Made by a program: the position numbers and the translations under genes. This document shows positions 7,372 through 14,518 of a stretch of 28,433 bases of DNA, in pieces. Position 1 is the stretch's first letter; every line of letters begins with the position of its first letter. This stretch comes from CAZTLI01 sp964614375 (GTDB lineage Bacteria; Chloroflexota; Anaerolineae; Aggregatilineales; Phototrophicaceae), in assembly GCA_964614375.1 (NCBI GenBank), contig CAZTLI010000013.1, positions 1-28,433 of the forward strand, read 5' to 3'. The notes under the pieces were generated by a model. That model was not told where the DNA came from. It was given only the letters and a program-made list of their open reading frames with translations, and searched no databases.

Positions 7372-8472
7372 TTAGCCGACACGCACAGCCAATCCCTGCC
7401 GTTCTGCGGCTAACTCGACAATGGTGTTAATCAACCGTTCATAAGACCAATCAGCCGCCTGCGCCTGTAAACACAGGTCACTATAACCCGGATTCAAACC
7501 CGGCAGCGGATTCACTTCCAGAATATAGGGCTTATCACCATTCTCGGCATCCAACCGGAAGTCCACCCGCGCCACATCCTTGCACCCGGTCACCTGGAAC
7601 ACCGCCGCCGACAGCAGTTGTAGCTCGGCCAGCATAGCCTCGTTCAACGGCGCAGGACACAGATAGCGGAAGTCGTCCGCCAGTTCCGTCTTCATGTGAT
7701 TGGTATACAACCCGGCTTCAGTTGCATCATACGCATCCAAATCCACTTCCAGCGGGGGCATAAACGTCAACGTATCGGGCACAACATGCGGCGCAGTGCG
7801 GTCATTGATACGGCGCGCCATCGTCGGCTTCAGATTACCTAGAATTCCAAGGGTGATTTCGCGCCCACGAATAAAATGCTCGACGAGAATCGGTTGGTTA
7901 TAGCGAACAAGCTGCTGCGCGACCTGCTCACGGAGTTGTGCCACCGTATGCACGATACTCTCCGCGCTCACACCCATACTCGTGCCTTCACGACTGGGTT
8001 TGACGAACAACGGAAAGCGCAGTTCGCCCGCATCATTCATCAGGTCATCATCAATCGGGTCGTCCGCCTGTTCAAATACCTGAAATTCGGGTGTCAGCAG
8101 GCCATGATAATACAACAGACGTTTGGTCATGGGTTTATCCAGCGCCAATGCCAGTGTCAACACTTTGCTGCCCGTATACGGCAAACGCAGCATCTCCAGC
8201 ACCGCCGGGATTTGTGCCTCACGCCCATCGCCAAAATGTCCCTCTGCGATATTAAAACACAGGTCCGGTTGATACTGCGTCAACCGTTCGACAAGGTTGT
8301 ACGGCGGCAAAATACTGGCCTCGAAGAATTCGGCCTCATGTCCCCTTGCGTGCAGCGCCTCGATCAGCGCGTTAATCGTCTTCGGGCTGTCGAGATCGTC
8401 CCACTGGTCGGGCGACATCCCCTCCCAAGCAGGTGCGTTTTTCTTCAAATTTGCGAGCACTGCTATCCGCAT
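7372..8472 (-). CDS. D-alanine-D-alanine ligase-like ATP-grasp enzyme
   Basis: A 366-residue ATP-grasp protein. The N-terminal Rossmann-like domain includes CFNIAEGHFGDGREAQIPAV and PYTGS, as in Ddl enzymes. LDKPMTKRLL marks the start of the ATP-grasp domain, FVKPSREGTSMGVS the Lys/Ser loop, and VDFRLD with YILEVNPLPGLNPGYSDL the metal-binding Asp/Glu/Asn end. Family chemistry is ATP-dependent amide bond formation through an acyl phosphate. The acceptor-site region differs from housekeeping Ddl (NPGYSDL rather than a Ser-rich loop). It starts 3 nt after the kamA stop, so the two are one operon; a ligase using beta-lysine or a related amino acid is an attractive inference. It is not the mur/ddl context expected for peptidoglycan synthesis. 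Confidence 0.82.
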   Translation of the reverse strand: MRIAVLANLKKNAPAWEGMSPDQWDDLDSPKTINALIEALHARGHEAEFFEASILPPYNLVERLTQYQPDLCFNIAEGHFGDGREAQIPAVLEMLRLPYTGSKVLTLALALDKPMTKRLLYYHGLLTPEFQVFEQADDPIDDDLMNDAGELRFPLFVKPSREGTSMGVSAESIVHTVAQLREQVAQQLVRYNQPILVEHFIRGREITLGILGNLKPTMARRINDRTAPHVVPDTLTFMPPLEVDLDAYDATEAGLYTNHMKTELADDFRYLCPAPLNEAMLAELQLLSAAVFQVTGCKDVARVDFRLDAENGDKPYILEVNPLPGLNPGYSDLCLQAQAADWSYERLINTIVELAAERQGLAVRVG

Positions 8473-8475
8473 CGT

Positions 8476-10011
8476 CTACTCCTGTACCTTACCATTGCCG
8501 TTGGCAGAATGACCATTTGCACTAGGCCCAGTGCCATTGACCGAAATCTCCGGCAGGGACATCACACCCCTTGAATGACCACGATTATGATGACGCTGCC
8601 ACTTTTTCGCGTCGGCATTCAAGCGATGGGCGACACCATTCCGGGTATGGGTCTGGTCGAATCCTTCGGGTTTGATGGCATCCGCCTCGCCTTGCAGCAA
8701 TCCGAATACACCGCCCTGCCCTTGCTCCTGACGATGCACAGCCGCATGGTCAAGTGTGTCAATTGCGTGCGGGTCATAATCGAGTGGCTCTTCGTAGGTG
8801 GTGATGTAACCTTCATAATTTCGCAGCACCACCCGCCCCGGCGACTGGCTGATGAGATACTGTGGCATCACCGGGATTTTGCCACCGCCACCCGGCGCAT
8901 CAACCACATAGGTCGGCACGGCGTACCCGCTGGTATGCCCGCGCAGCCCTTCAATGATTTCGATACCTTTGGAAACCGTCGTGCGGAAGTGACCAGCGCC
9001 CTTCACCAGATCACATTGATACAGGTAATACGGACGCACGCGGTTACGCACCAGTTTATGCACCAGTTCGCGCTGGATATGCACACTGTCGTTGATACCC
9101 GCCAGCAGCACACTCTGATTGCCAAGTGGAATACCGGAAAACGCCAATTTTTCTAACGCCTGGCTCAGTTCTGGTGTAATTTCTTTTGGATGATTGACGT
9201 GAATGTTCATCCACAGTGGCGGATACTTTTTCAGCATATCGCAGAATTCGTTGGTAATACGCTGTGGCATGAACACCGGCACGCGCGTCCCGATTCGGAT
9301 AATCTCGATGTGTTCAATATCGCGCAAACTCGACAGGATATATTCCAGCACACGCGGATTGAGCGCCAGCGGGTCGCCGCCACTCAACAGCACATCGCGC
9401 ACTTGCGGCGTCTGCCGCAGATAGTCAAGCTGCATCTCAAATTCGGATTTGCTGAAGGTCATCGCCGGATTGCCGACAATACGACTGCGCGTGCAATACC
9501 GGCAGTAACTGGCACACTGGGTCGTCACCAACATCAGCACCCTGTCTGGATAACGATGCACAAGACCGGGTACAGGACTGTGTTTGTCTTCAGCGAGGCT
9601 GTCTTCCATCATGCCTTCAAAGGCGCGCAATTCACGTCCCAGCGGAATCACCTGCCGCCGCACAGGACAGTGCGGGTCATCCGGGTCAATCAAGCTGGCG
9701 AAATAGGGCGTGATGTCCACACGGAATTTGTCTTCTGCCGTCAGCCCTTCGATTTCTTCCGGTGTCAGGTTGATGATTTGCGCCAGTTCTTCAACGCTGT
9801 TGAGGCGATGTGCAAGCTGCCAGCGCCAATCATTCCATTGTGAATCGGGCACATCCGCCCAAACACTTGGACGTGGCGTCTGGTCTATCGGTTTAATGTC
9901 GTGAGTCAGCGAAGGAGTGAGCGGAATGGGGTCAGGCTCAGGTTCATCGGCCTTAGAGGGGGGTTCGGAGTGTTTCTCCTGTATGTCTTCTGAATGTCGG
10001 GTTTGCAGCAT
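8476..10011 (-). CDS. kamA: KamA-type lysine 2,3-aminomutase (radical SAM, PLP)
   Basis: About 511 residues from the ATG at 10011 (GGGAG 6 nt upstream; the frame is open to 10092 but lacks a good earlier start). The radical-SAM cluster is CASYCRYC (Cys166, Cys170, Cys173). VDAPGGGGKIPV carries the PLP Lys378, and YQCDLVKGAGHFRT has Asp334; Asp334 and Asp371 correspond to the residues that hold the lysine epsilon-amino group in the Clostridium enzyme, so L-lysine to L-beta-lysine is the likely reaction. The Clostridium zinc site cysteines (CNCDVC near the C-terminus and RACQLL) are absent. After the usual end (LLQGEADAIKPEGF) there is an extra basic, then Asn/Gly-rich tail of about 60 residues. 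It is co-transcribed with an ATP-grasp ligase. Confidence 0.88.
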   Translation of the reverse strand: MLQTRHSEDIQEKHSEPPSKADEPEPDPIPLTPSLTHDIKPIDQTPRPSVWADVPDSQWNDWRWQLAHRLNSVEELAQIINLTPEEIEGLTAEDKFRVDITPYFASLIDPDDPHCPVRRQVIPLGRELRAFEGMMEDSLAEDKHSPVPGLVHRYPDRVLMLVTTQCASYCRYCTRSRIVGNPAMTFSKSEFEMQLDYLRQTPQVRDVLLSGGDPLALNPRVLEYILSSLRDIEHIEIIRIGTRVPVFMPQRITNEFCDMLKKYPPLWMNIHVNHPKEITPELSQALEKLAFSGIPLGNQSVLLAGINDSVHIQRELVHKLVRNRVRPYYLYQCDLVKGAGHFRTTVSKGIEIIEGLRGHTSGYAVPTYVVDAPGGGGKIPVMPQYLISQSPGRVVLRNYEGYITTYEEPLDYDPHAIDTLDHAAVHRQEQGQGGVFGLLQGEADAIKPEGFDQTHTRNGVAHRLNADAKKWQRHHNRGHSRGVMSLPEISVNGTGPSANGHSANGNGKVQE

Positions 10012-10024
10012 GGCATTCTCCCAT

Positions 10025-10051
10025 AAAAAGAGCCAATCCCAATAGATTGGC
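10025..10051 (-). terminator. terminator-like hairpin in the kamA leader
   Basis: On the minus strand GCCAATC (10051-10045) and GATTGGC (10038-10032) form a 7-bp stem with a 6-nt loop, followed by TCTTTTTAT. It lies downstream of the kamA promoter and just before the GGGAG ribosome-binding site, where an intrinsic terminator would act as an attenuator. The moderate stem makes this a candidate. Confidence 0.45.
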
Positions 10052-10112
10052 CTAAAGCGCGTGTGAGATTTGTGACTTGTGTAGTGTGCCACAGATTGAT
10101 ATTGTTAACTTA

Positions 10113-10140
10113 ATTATACGACGATTTTTTGGCGTGTAAA
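10113..10140 (-). promoter_or_regulatory. kamA promoter
   Basis: On the minus strand TTTACA (10140-10135) and TATAAT (10118-10113) are separated by 16 bp; the -35 has five of six consensus bases and the -10 is perfect. Predicted start near 10106, giving a leader of about 95 nt. Confidence 0.65.
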
Positions 10141-10162
10141 TACCCCTACTTTTGGGGGGTAT
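10140..10162. promoter_or_regulatory. inverted repeat abutting the kamA -35 (possible regulator site)
   Basis: ATACCCC and GGGGTAT form a perfect 7-bp inverted repeat with a 9-bp spacer. Looser symmetry extends to flanking TGTAAA (10135-10140) and TTTACA (10165-10170). The position directly upstream of the -35 suits an activator or repressor site; the regulator is unknown. A G/C-run hairpin without function is the alternative. Confidence 0.4.
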
Positions 10163-10296
10163 ATTTTACAACAGACCATCAGCAGGTTGGCTGAAAATTA
10201 GCTTCAATATTGGGGAAAATATCCATCAGGATACACTACAGATTTCGGCGACTTTCTCAATAAATCGCGTAATGATTCCTGTTTAATAGGAAAAAT

Positions 10297-10326
10297 ATGA
10301 AACCAGTTTTGGCATCATCCGCGTAA
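10297..10326 (+). CDS. possible nine-codon leader peptide upstream of the serA-like gene
   Basis: ATG at 10297 opens MKPVLASSA followed by TAA, with AGGA 5 nt upstream. The two adjacent Ser codons are suggestive upstream of a serine-pathway gene. However, no terminator hairpin with a T-run follows before 10443, so attenuation is not supported; it could be chance. Confidence 0.2.
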   Translation: MKPVLASSA

Positions 10327-10442
10327 TCATGCTGTGGAATGCACCCAATGGACGAACAGCAATCTTTGGAAAAAATGACAAAAGATAGTCGGCGATGTTT
10401 TAATTATCATGTTCGCAATTTTCTCATGCAGGAGACCTTATA

Positions 10443-12038
10443 TTGTCTCAGTTTATCATTCTCGTCGCTACTGACCTGACCGACGACAGCCTGAACCTGC
10501 TCGAATCCAGGTCCGATGTGACCGTCAAAATCATCACACCGGCTGCGGCTGCCGTGCGTAGTGGCTTACACGATGCCCATGCCCTCATCGCGCGCGATGA
10601 TGTGCTCATCGACGAAGACCTGCTCAATCATGCCCCCGATCTCAAAATCATCGGGCGAGTCGCCGCCAGCCTGACCGGAATCGACATCGACGCAGCTACG
10701 GAACGCGGCATCATGGTGATGAACACACCCGGTGTCAGCGCCATTGCCGCCGCCGAACACACGCTAACCTTGATGCTGGCGCTCAGCCGTCGCTTGATTG
10801 CCGCCCATAACAGTCTGAAAGAAGGTTGGTGGCTGCTGGATCGCAAACGGCAAGCCGGGATGCAGCTTAAGGGCAAAACCCTGGGCATTATCGGCATTGG
10901 ACGAGTCGGGTCTGTGGTGGCGCAGCGAGCGCTGGCTTTTGGCATGACGGTATTGGCCTATGACCCGTATGTCCGTGAAGACCACATCAGCGACGAACGC
11001 ATCTTCCTTGTTGGATTAAAAGAACTGCTCACACGCGCGGATTTTGTCAGCGTCCATATTCCATCTACGCGGGAAACGCATCACATCCTCGACGCAGACG
11101 CCATCGAGCAGATGAAACCGGGTGCGCGTATCATCAACACCTCGTTCGGTGCAGCCATCGACGAACACGCCGTCGCACAGGCAATAAAAGATGGACATCT
11201 GGGCGGCGCAGCGGTGGATGTCTACAGTGAAGAACCGCCCTATAACAGCCCGCTGGTTGGCCTCGATAATGTCATCCATACACCCCATATCGCCGACAAT
11301 ACAGTCGAAGCGACACAAGACCTATCTATCCAGATTGTCAAACAGGTATTAGATGCTCTGCATGGCACCGACTATCGTAACGTCGTCAACTTGCCTTTTA
11401 TGCCCGGTATCGACTTCGAGACCATCCGCCCTTATCTCGCCTTAGCAGAATGTGTAGGGACACTGCTGCATGTGCTGTCGCGCAGTCCGGTACGGCGGGT
11501 AGCAGTCGAATATCGCGGCGAGGAAGTGGTCGGATTGACCAAGCCGCTGACTGTCGCGCTGCTCAAAGGGATGCTGATGCCGGTCTTGGGCGAATCGGTC
11601 AGCTACATCAATGCGCCGGTGCTGGCTGCTGAACGCGGGATGCAGATTACACAGGCTAAGGGATTGAAAACGGGCGATTATGCCAATATTGTGTCATGCC
11701 AGGTGACGTTAAAAGATGACGAGGAAATCGTGATGGCGGGCGTGCTTCTCGATCACAAAGTGCCGCATATCGTGCAAATTAACAATTACCGGATGAATTT
11801 CGTTCCACAAGGCCACCTGCTGATTATGGGCAGTTATGATAAACCGGGCGTCATCGGCAAGGTGGGGACACTGATGGCGGATAACAGCATCAATGTCGCG
11901 TCGTGGCATACGGGTCGTGATGAACCCGGCGGCAATACCCTGACCGTGCTCACGCTCGATGAAGAAATCCCCGATAGCATTCTTGACACCCTTCGGCAGC
12001 AAGATTTCATCCGCCATGCCCACAAGGTGAAGATATAA
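10443..12038 (+). CDS. serA: SerA-like D-3-phosphoglycerate dehydrogenase with altered active site
   Basis: A 531-residue protein with the full long-form SerA layout: substrate and NAD domains (residues 1-320, GIGRVG at 151-156), an ASB domain (about 325-450) and a C-terminal ACT domain (about 455-531). Starts at TTG 10443 after AGGAGA; no in-frame ATG fits. Known enzymes convert 3-phosphoglycerate to 3-phosphohydroxypyruvate with NAD+. Of the catalytic set, Glu264 (DVYSEEP) and His282 (TPHIA) are kept, but the Arg of the (S/A)RG motif is Phe235 (NTSFGAAID). The substrate loop usually reading AGVGVDN is AASLTGI, and the post-His GGST becomes DNTV. It may therefore act on another 2-hydroxyacid or be a regulatory paralogue. 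Symbol given for homology only. An amidohydrolase follows 62 bp later. Confidence 0.8.
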   Translation: MSQFIILVATDLTDDSLNLLESRSDVTVKIITPAAAAVRSGLHDAHALIARDDVLIDEDLLNHAPDLKIIGRVAASLTGIDIDAATERGIMVMNTPGVSAIAAAEHTLTLMLALSRRLIAAHNSLKEGWWLLDRKRQAGMQLKGKTLGIIGIGRVGSVVAQRALAFGMTVLAYDPYVREDHISDERIFLVGLKELLTRADFVSVHIPSTRETHHILDADAIEQMKPGARIINTSFGAAIDEHAVAQAIKDGHLGGAAVDVYSEEPPYNSPLVGLDNVIHTPHIADNTVEATQDLSIQIVKQVLDALHGTDYRNVVNLPFMPGIDFETIRPYLALAECVGTLLHVLSRSPVRRVAVEYRGEEVVGLTKPLTVALLKGMLMPVLGESVSYINAPVLAAERGMQITQAKGLKTGDYANIVSCQVTLKDDEEIVMAGVLLDHKVPHIVQINNYRMNFVPQGHLLIMGSYDKPGVIGKVGTLMADNSINVASWHTGRDEPGGNTLTVLTLDEEIPDSILDTLRQQDFIRHAHKVKI

Positions 12039-12100
12039 GGCAATCCCGCCGGAGTCCTCAGAACAATGCACATCACCCATCGCTTTTCCCGGAACGCCTC

Positions 12101-13009
12101 ATGATAATCGACATTCATACCCATCTGGGCGATTTGTTGTATCCGAATGGTGGGCGGCTTATCGAGCAAACGGGCGTCAAGAAAAATCTGTGGTTCGATA
12201 TGAACTCGGTGTATGAATTTTTCTCACATCCCGCCTTCAATATCCGTACCGATAGCTGGATTTATCGCCAGATAATCAAAGGCGAAATCGCCCGGAACAA
12301 CGCCGCCACGCGCGAAAATCTACGCCGCGAAATGGACGCGAATGGTGTGTCGTACAGCGTCGTGCTGCCCGTGCCGCCGAATGTCACTTTCGCCGATATG
12401 AAAGCCGCCGCTGACAAAGACCCCGGCATTATCCCCTTCACGGGAGTCGATTTCACCAGCGCTGTGAATTTTGAGACACAACTCGCTGATGCTGTGGCTA
12501 ACGGTGCAAAAGGACTCAAACTGCACCCCATTTTGCAACGAGTCGCGCTGACTGACGCGCGTATGTTCCACACAGTCGAAGCGTTCGCGCCGTTTGACCT
12601 GCCAATCCTATTCCACAGCGGCATCTCGGTCTATTATCTCAAGCCAGAAGAGAAGGTCAACGAAAATCCCGAATATGGTCAAATTCACTATGCGCGTGAT
12701 TTGGTGCACGCCTTTCCCAATGTCAAATTCATCGCCGGTCACGCTGGACTCGATGATGCCCAACTGCTGATGACCCTGCTCGGTGAATTTAAGAACGTTT
12801 GGGTCGATATATCGTTTCAGAGTCCAAAACGCATCCGCCAGCTTATAGAGACCTTCGGCGCGGAACGGGTGCTGTACGCTTCCGACTGGCCCTGGGGTTA
12901 TATGCGTCCTGCTATTCGCTGTGTGAAAAAAGCCTGCAAAGGCGACAAGGGTCTGGAACGGCGCCTATTCTATGAGAACGCAGCCGAACTACTCAATTTA
13001 ACCGTTTAG
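12101..13009 (+). CDS. amidohydrolase-2 family metal-dependent hydrolase (TIM barrel)
   Basis: A 302-residue TIM-barrel amidohydrolase. The metal-binding set is visible: DIHTH at residues 4-8 (His6, His8), FHSG (His172), AGHAG (His214) and the catalytic-position Asp262 in ASDWPW. GLKLHP near the middle is also typical of the family. Members include decarboxylases and lactonases (ACMSD-like) as well as uncharacterised hydrolases; the substrate cannot be told here. It lies 62 bp after the SerA-like gene on the same strand and is probably co-transcribed. The start at 12101 puts MIIDIHTH at the N-terminus as usual. Its last 12 nt overlap the 3' end of hisS tail to tail. Confidence 0.82.
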   Translation: MIIDIHTHLGDLLYPNGGRLIEQTGVKKNLWFDMNSVYEFFSHPAFNIRTDSWIYRQIIKGEIARNNAATRENLRREMDANGVSYSVVLPVPPNVTFADMKAAADKDPGIIPFTGVDFTSAVNFETQLADAVANGAKGLKLHPILQRVALTDARMFHTVEAFAPFDLPILFHSGISVYYLKPEEKVNENPEYGQIHYARDLVHAFPNVKFIAGHAGLDDAQLLMTLLGEFKNVWVDISFQSPKRIRQLIETFGAERVLYASDWPWGYMRPAIRCVKKACKGDKGLERRLFYENAAELLNLTV

Positions 13010-14335
13010 CAGTTCACGCACTTTTTCGACCACTGCACCCCGCTCCACATTGATTTCTGTGCCATCTTTCAGTCGTTTGAGATTGACCTTGCCCTGCTTA
13101 ATTTCGTCCGGGCCAAGCACCGTCACCAGCGGAATCCCCTTTTTATCAGCATGATTGAACTGCTTGCCAAGTTTGCGGTCTTCTAGCTGAAGTTCAGTGC
13201 GAATGCCCGCCTCGCGCAGTTCCGCCGCCAATTTCATCGACTCAATCCGGGTATCGTCGCCGAAAACGGTCACAAACACCTGAACAACAGTGCCTGTGAT
13301 ATGTGGTGGATACAGGTTGAGTTCGTCCATCAGGTCAATAATTCGTTCGATACCGAGTGCAGTACCGGTTGTTGGCAGGGACTCTTTGCGGAAGAGGCCG
13401 ATGAGATTGTCATACCGTCCGCCACCGGTGATGCTGCCGAGATTGGGTTCGGTGATAATGGTCTCGTAGATGGGGCCTGTGTAATAGCTCAGGCCGCGTA
13501 CCATCGTAAAGTCGAATGTATACGATTCGGGTGGCACGTTGAACGCATCCAGATAGTCACCCAGTTCACGCAATTCACGAATGCCTTCTGCTGCTTCGGG
13601 GATGTTTCCCATCACATCATCCAGAAATTCGAGATCTTCGTGTGGGTTGTGCTTGGATTGCAAGAGCGCCATCATGCGCGACACCACATCCGCCGCGATA
13701 CCGCGCTCGACCAGTTCTTTCTGAACGCCTTCCGCGCCAATTTTGTCGTACTTATCAACACTGCGATATAAATCGGGCAGTTGGCTGACGGGCACACCGG
13801 AATAGATACCCATCCCTGTCAGCAATTTGCGTGTATTGATTTTGACTGAATACTGCCGGAAACCCAATGCAGTTAAGGCGGTGGTGATGACTGCCAGAAT
13901 CTCGGCATCGGCGCTCATATCGGCAATGCCCACGATGTCGGCATCGCATTGATAGAATTCACGATAGCGCCCCCGCTGGGGACGTTCCCCACGCCAGACC
14001 GGAGCGATTTGATAGCGTTTAAAGGGTAGTTGCAGATCATTTTCATATTGCGCGACCACGCGCGCCAGTGGCACAGTCAGGTCATAGCGCATCGCCAGCG
14101 GTTCTTTGGTGCTGCGTCCATGTTGTGCATCAAAAATGAGGTTTTCAGCTTCTTCGCCATATTTGCCATAAAGTGTATCGTGCAGTTCGAGGACGGGCGT
14201 TTGCAGCGGCTCAAAGCCAAAACGGTGAAATACATCCCGCACCACATCGAAGACATACTCACGTTTGAGCATCTGGTCAGGCAGGAAGTCGCGCATCCCT
14301 TTGGGCAAACGCGGCTTAATTACAGATTGGCTCAT
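12998..14335 (-). CDS. hisS: histidyl-tRNA synthetase
   Basis: About 445 residues from the ATG at 14335, where AAGGAG lies 9 nt upstream; the frame extends 15 codons further but without support. A class II aminoacyl-tRNA synthetase: motif 1 region PKGMRDFLPDQ with ETPVLEL-type strand, motif 2 in APVWRGERPQRGRYREFYQ, the histidine-specific segment VRGLSYYTGPIYE, GGRYDNLIG, motif 3 GTALGIERI, and a C-terminal anticodon-binding domain from about residue 340. It charges tRNA-His in the cytoplasm. It is preceded by its own promoter and a leader carrying a His-codon peptide frame and a terminator, so expression is probably attenuated in response to charged tRNA-His. Confidence 0.96.
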   Translation of the reverse strand: MSQSVIKPRLPKGMRDFLPDQMLKREYVFDVVRDVFHRFGFEPLQTPVLELHDTLYGKYGEEAENLIFDAQHGRSTKEPLAMRYDLTVPLARVVAQYENDLQLPFKRYQIAPVWRGERPQRGRYREFYQCDADIVGIADMSADAEILAVITTALTALGFRQYSVKINTRKLLTGMGIYSGVPVSQLPDLYRSVDKYDKIGAEGVQKELVERGIAADVVSRMMALLQSKHNPHEDLEFLDDVMGNIPEAAEGIRELRELGDYLDAFNVPPESYTFDFTMVRGLSYYTGPIYETIITEPNLGSITGGGRYDNLIGLFRKESLPTTGTALGIERIIDLMDELNLYPPHITGTVVQVFVTVFGDDTRIESMKLAAELREAGIRTELQLEDRKLGKQFNHADKKGIPLVTVLGPDEIKQGKVNLKRLKDGTEINVERGAVVEKVRELLNG

Positions 14336-14385
14336 GATCACTTTCTCCTTCGCAGCAAAATTGGCGACTCGTAACTGCAATACGC

Positions 14386-14414
14386 AAAAAAATAGCGCGA
14401 ACCAACGTCCGCGC
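14386..14414 (-). terminator. Rho-independent terminator (attenuator) in the hisS leader
   Basis: On the minus strand GCGCGGAC (14414-14407) pairs with GTTCGCGC (14402-14395) through 8 bp including one G-T, with a GTTG loop, then TA and seven Ts. It lies between the hisS promoter and its ribosome-binding site, 30 nt after the leader-peptide stop. An alternative 8-bp pairing of AACCGGCG (14442-14435) with CGTTGGTT (14407-14400) would disrupt the top of the hairpin. Confidence 0.82.
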
Positions 14415-14444
14415 CATGATTATCCTGTGCTCGTCGCCGGTTTG

Positions 14445-14489
14445 TTATGGGTATTGGGTTGAATGATGATGGATAACTGCAAAATTCAT
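14445..14489 (-). CDS. hisS leader peptide (MNFAVIHHHSTQYP)
   Basis: A 14-codon frame on the minus strand, ATG at 14489 to TAA at 14445, with GGAG 8 nt upstream. Residues 7-9 are three successive His (CAT) codons. It begins about 23 nt after the predicted transcription start and ends 30 nt before a strong intrinsic terminator, upstream of histidyl-tRNA synthetase. This is the arrangement of classical histidine attenuators: a ribosome stalled at the His codons for lack of charged tRNA-His leaves segment 14442-14435 free to form an antiterminator, whereas one reaching the stop covers it. The frame is visible in the sequence; the regulatory mechanism is inferred. Confidence 0.75.
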   Translation of the reverse strand: MNFAVIHHHSTQYP

Positions 14490-14518
14490 CTAAATCGCTC
14501 CGGCTGATGGTGTCACTC

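Larger units (their letters stand above)
10012..10442. other. 431-bp divergent intergenic region between kamA and the serA-like gene
   Basis: The only gap over 300 bp. Toward kamA it holds a promoter (10113-10140), an inverted repeat just upstream of it and a terminator-like hairpin near the start codon. Toward the serA-like gene the transcribed leader seems long. It includes a short hairpin around 10276-10292, a possible nine-codon leader frame (10297-10326) and a good AGGAGA before the TTG start. I could not identify a convincing promoter for the serA-like gene, and I see no riboswitch or tRNA. Confidence 0.6.

Noticed and set aside
7876..9156. Two long plus-strand frames (7876-8574 and 8575-9156) opposite the ATP-grasp and kamA genes
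   Set aside because: Their translations have no family features and are antisense to two well-supported enzymes; the codon bias of the real genes leaves open frames on the other strand.
10025..10300. Lysine riboswitch upstream of kamA
   Set aside because: The leader from the predicted start is only about 95 nt, and the conserved lysine-riboswitch core segments are not seen on the minus strand.
10348..10473. 41-codon frame overlapping the start of the serA-like gene
   Set aside because: No ribosome-binding site, and its end is read from serA codons in another frame; its Ser/Leu-rich end is a by-product of that overlap.
14386..14414. Reading the hisS-leader hairpin as merely the terminator of the DinB-family gene
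   Set aside because: It lies about 150 nt beyond that gene's stop and downstream of a good promoter and the leader frame, so its placement fits the hisS leader better. A double role remains possible.
14336..14512. T-box riboswitch for hisS
   Set aside because: No T-box core (NGGTGGNACCGCG-type) or stem I AGTA bulge could be found. The leader instead carries a translated His-codon frame and a simple terminator, which argues for ribosome-mediated attenuation.
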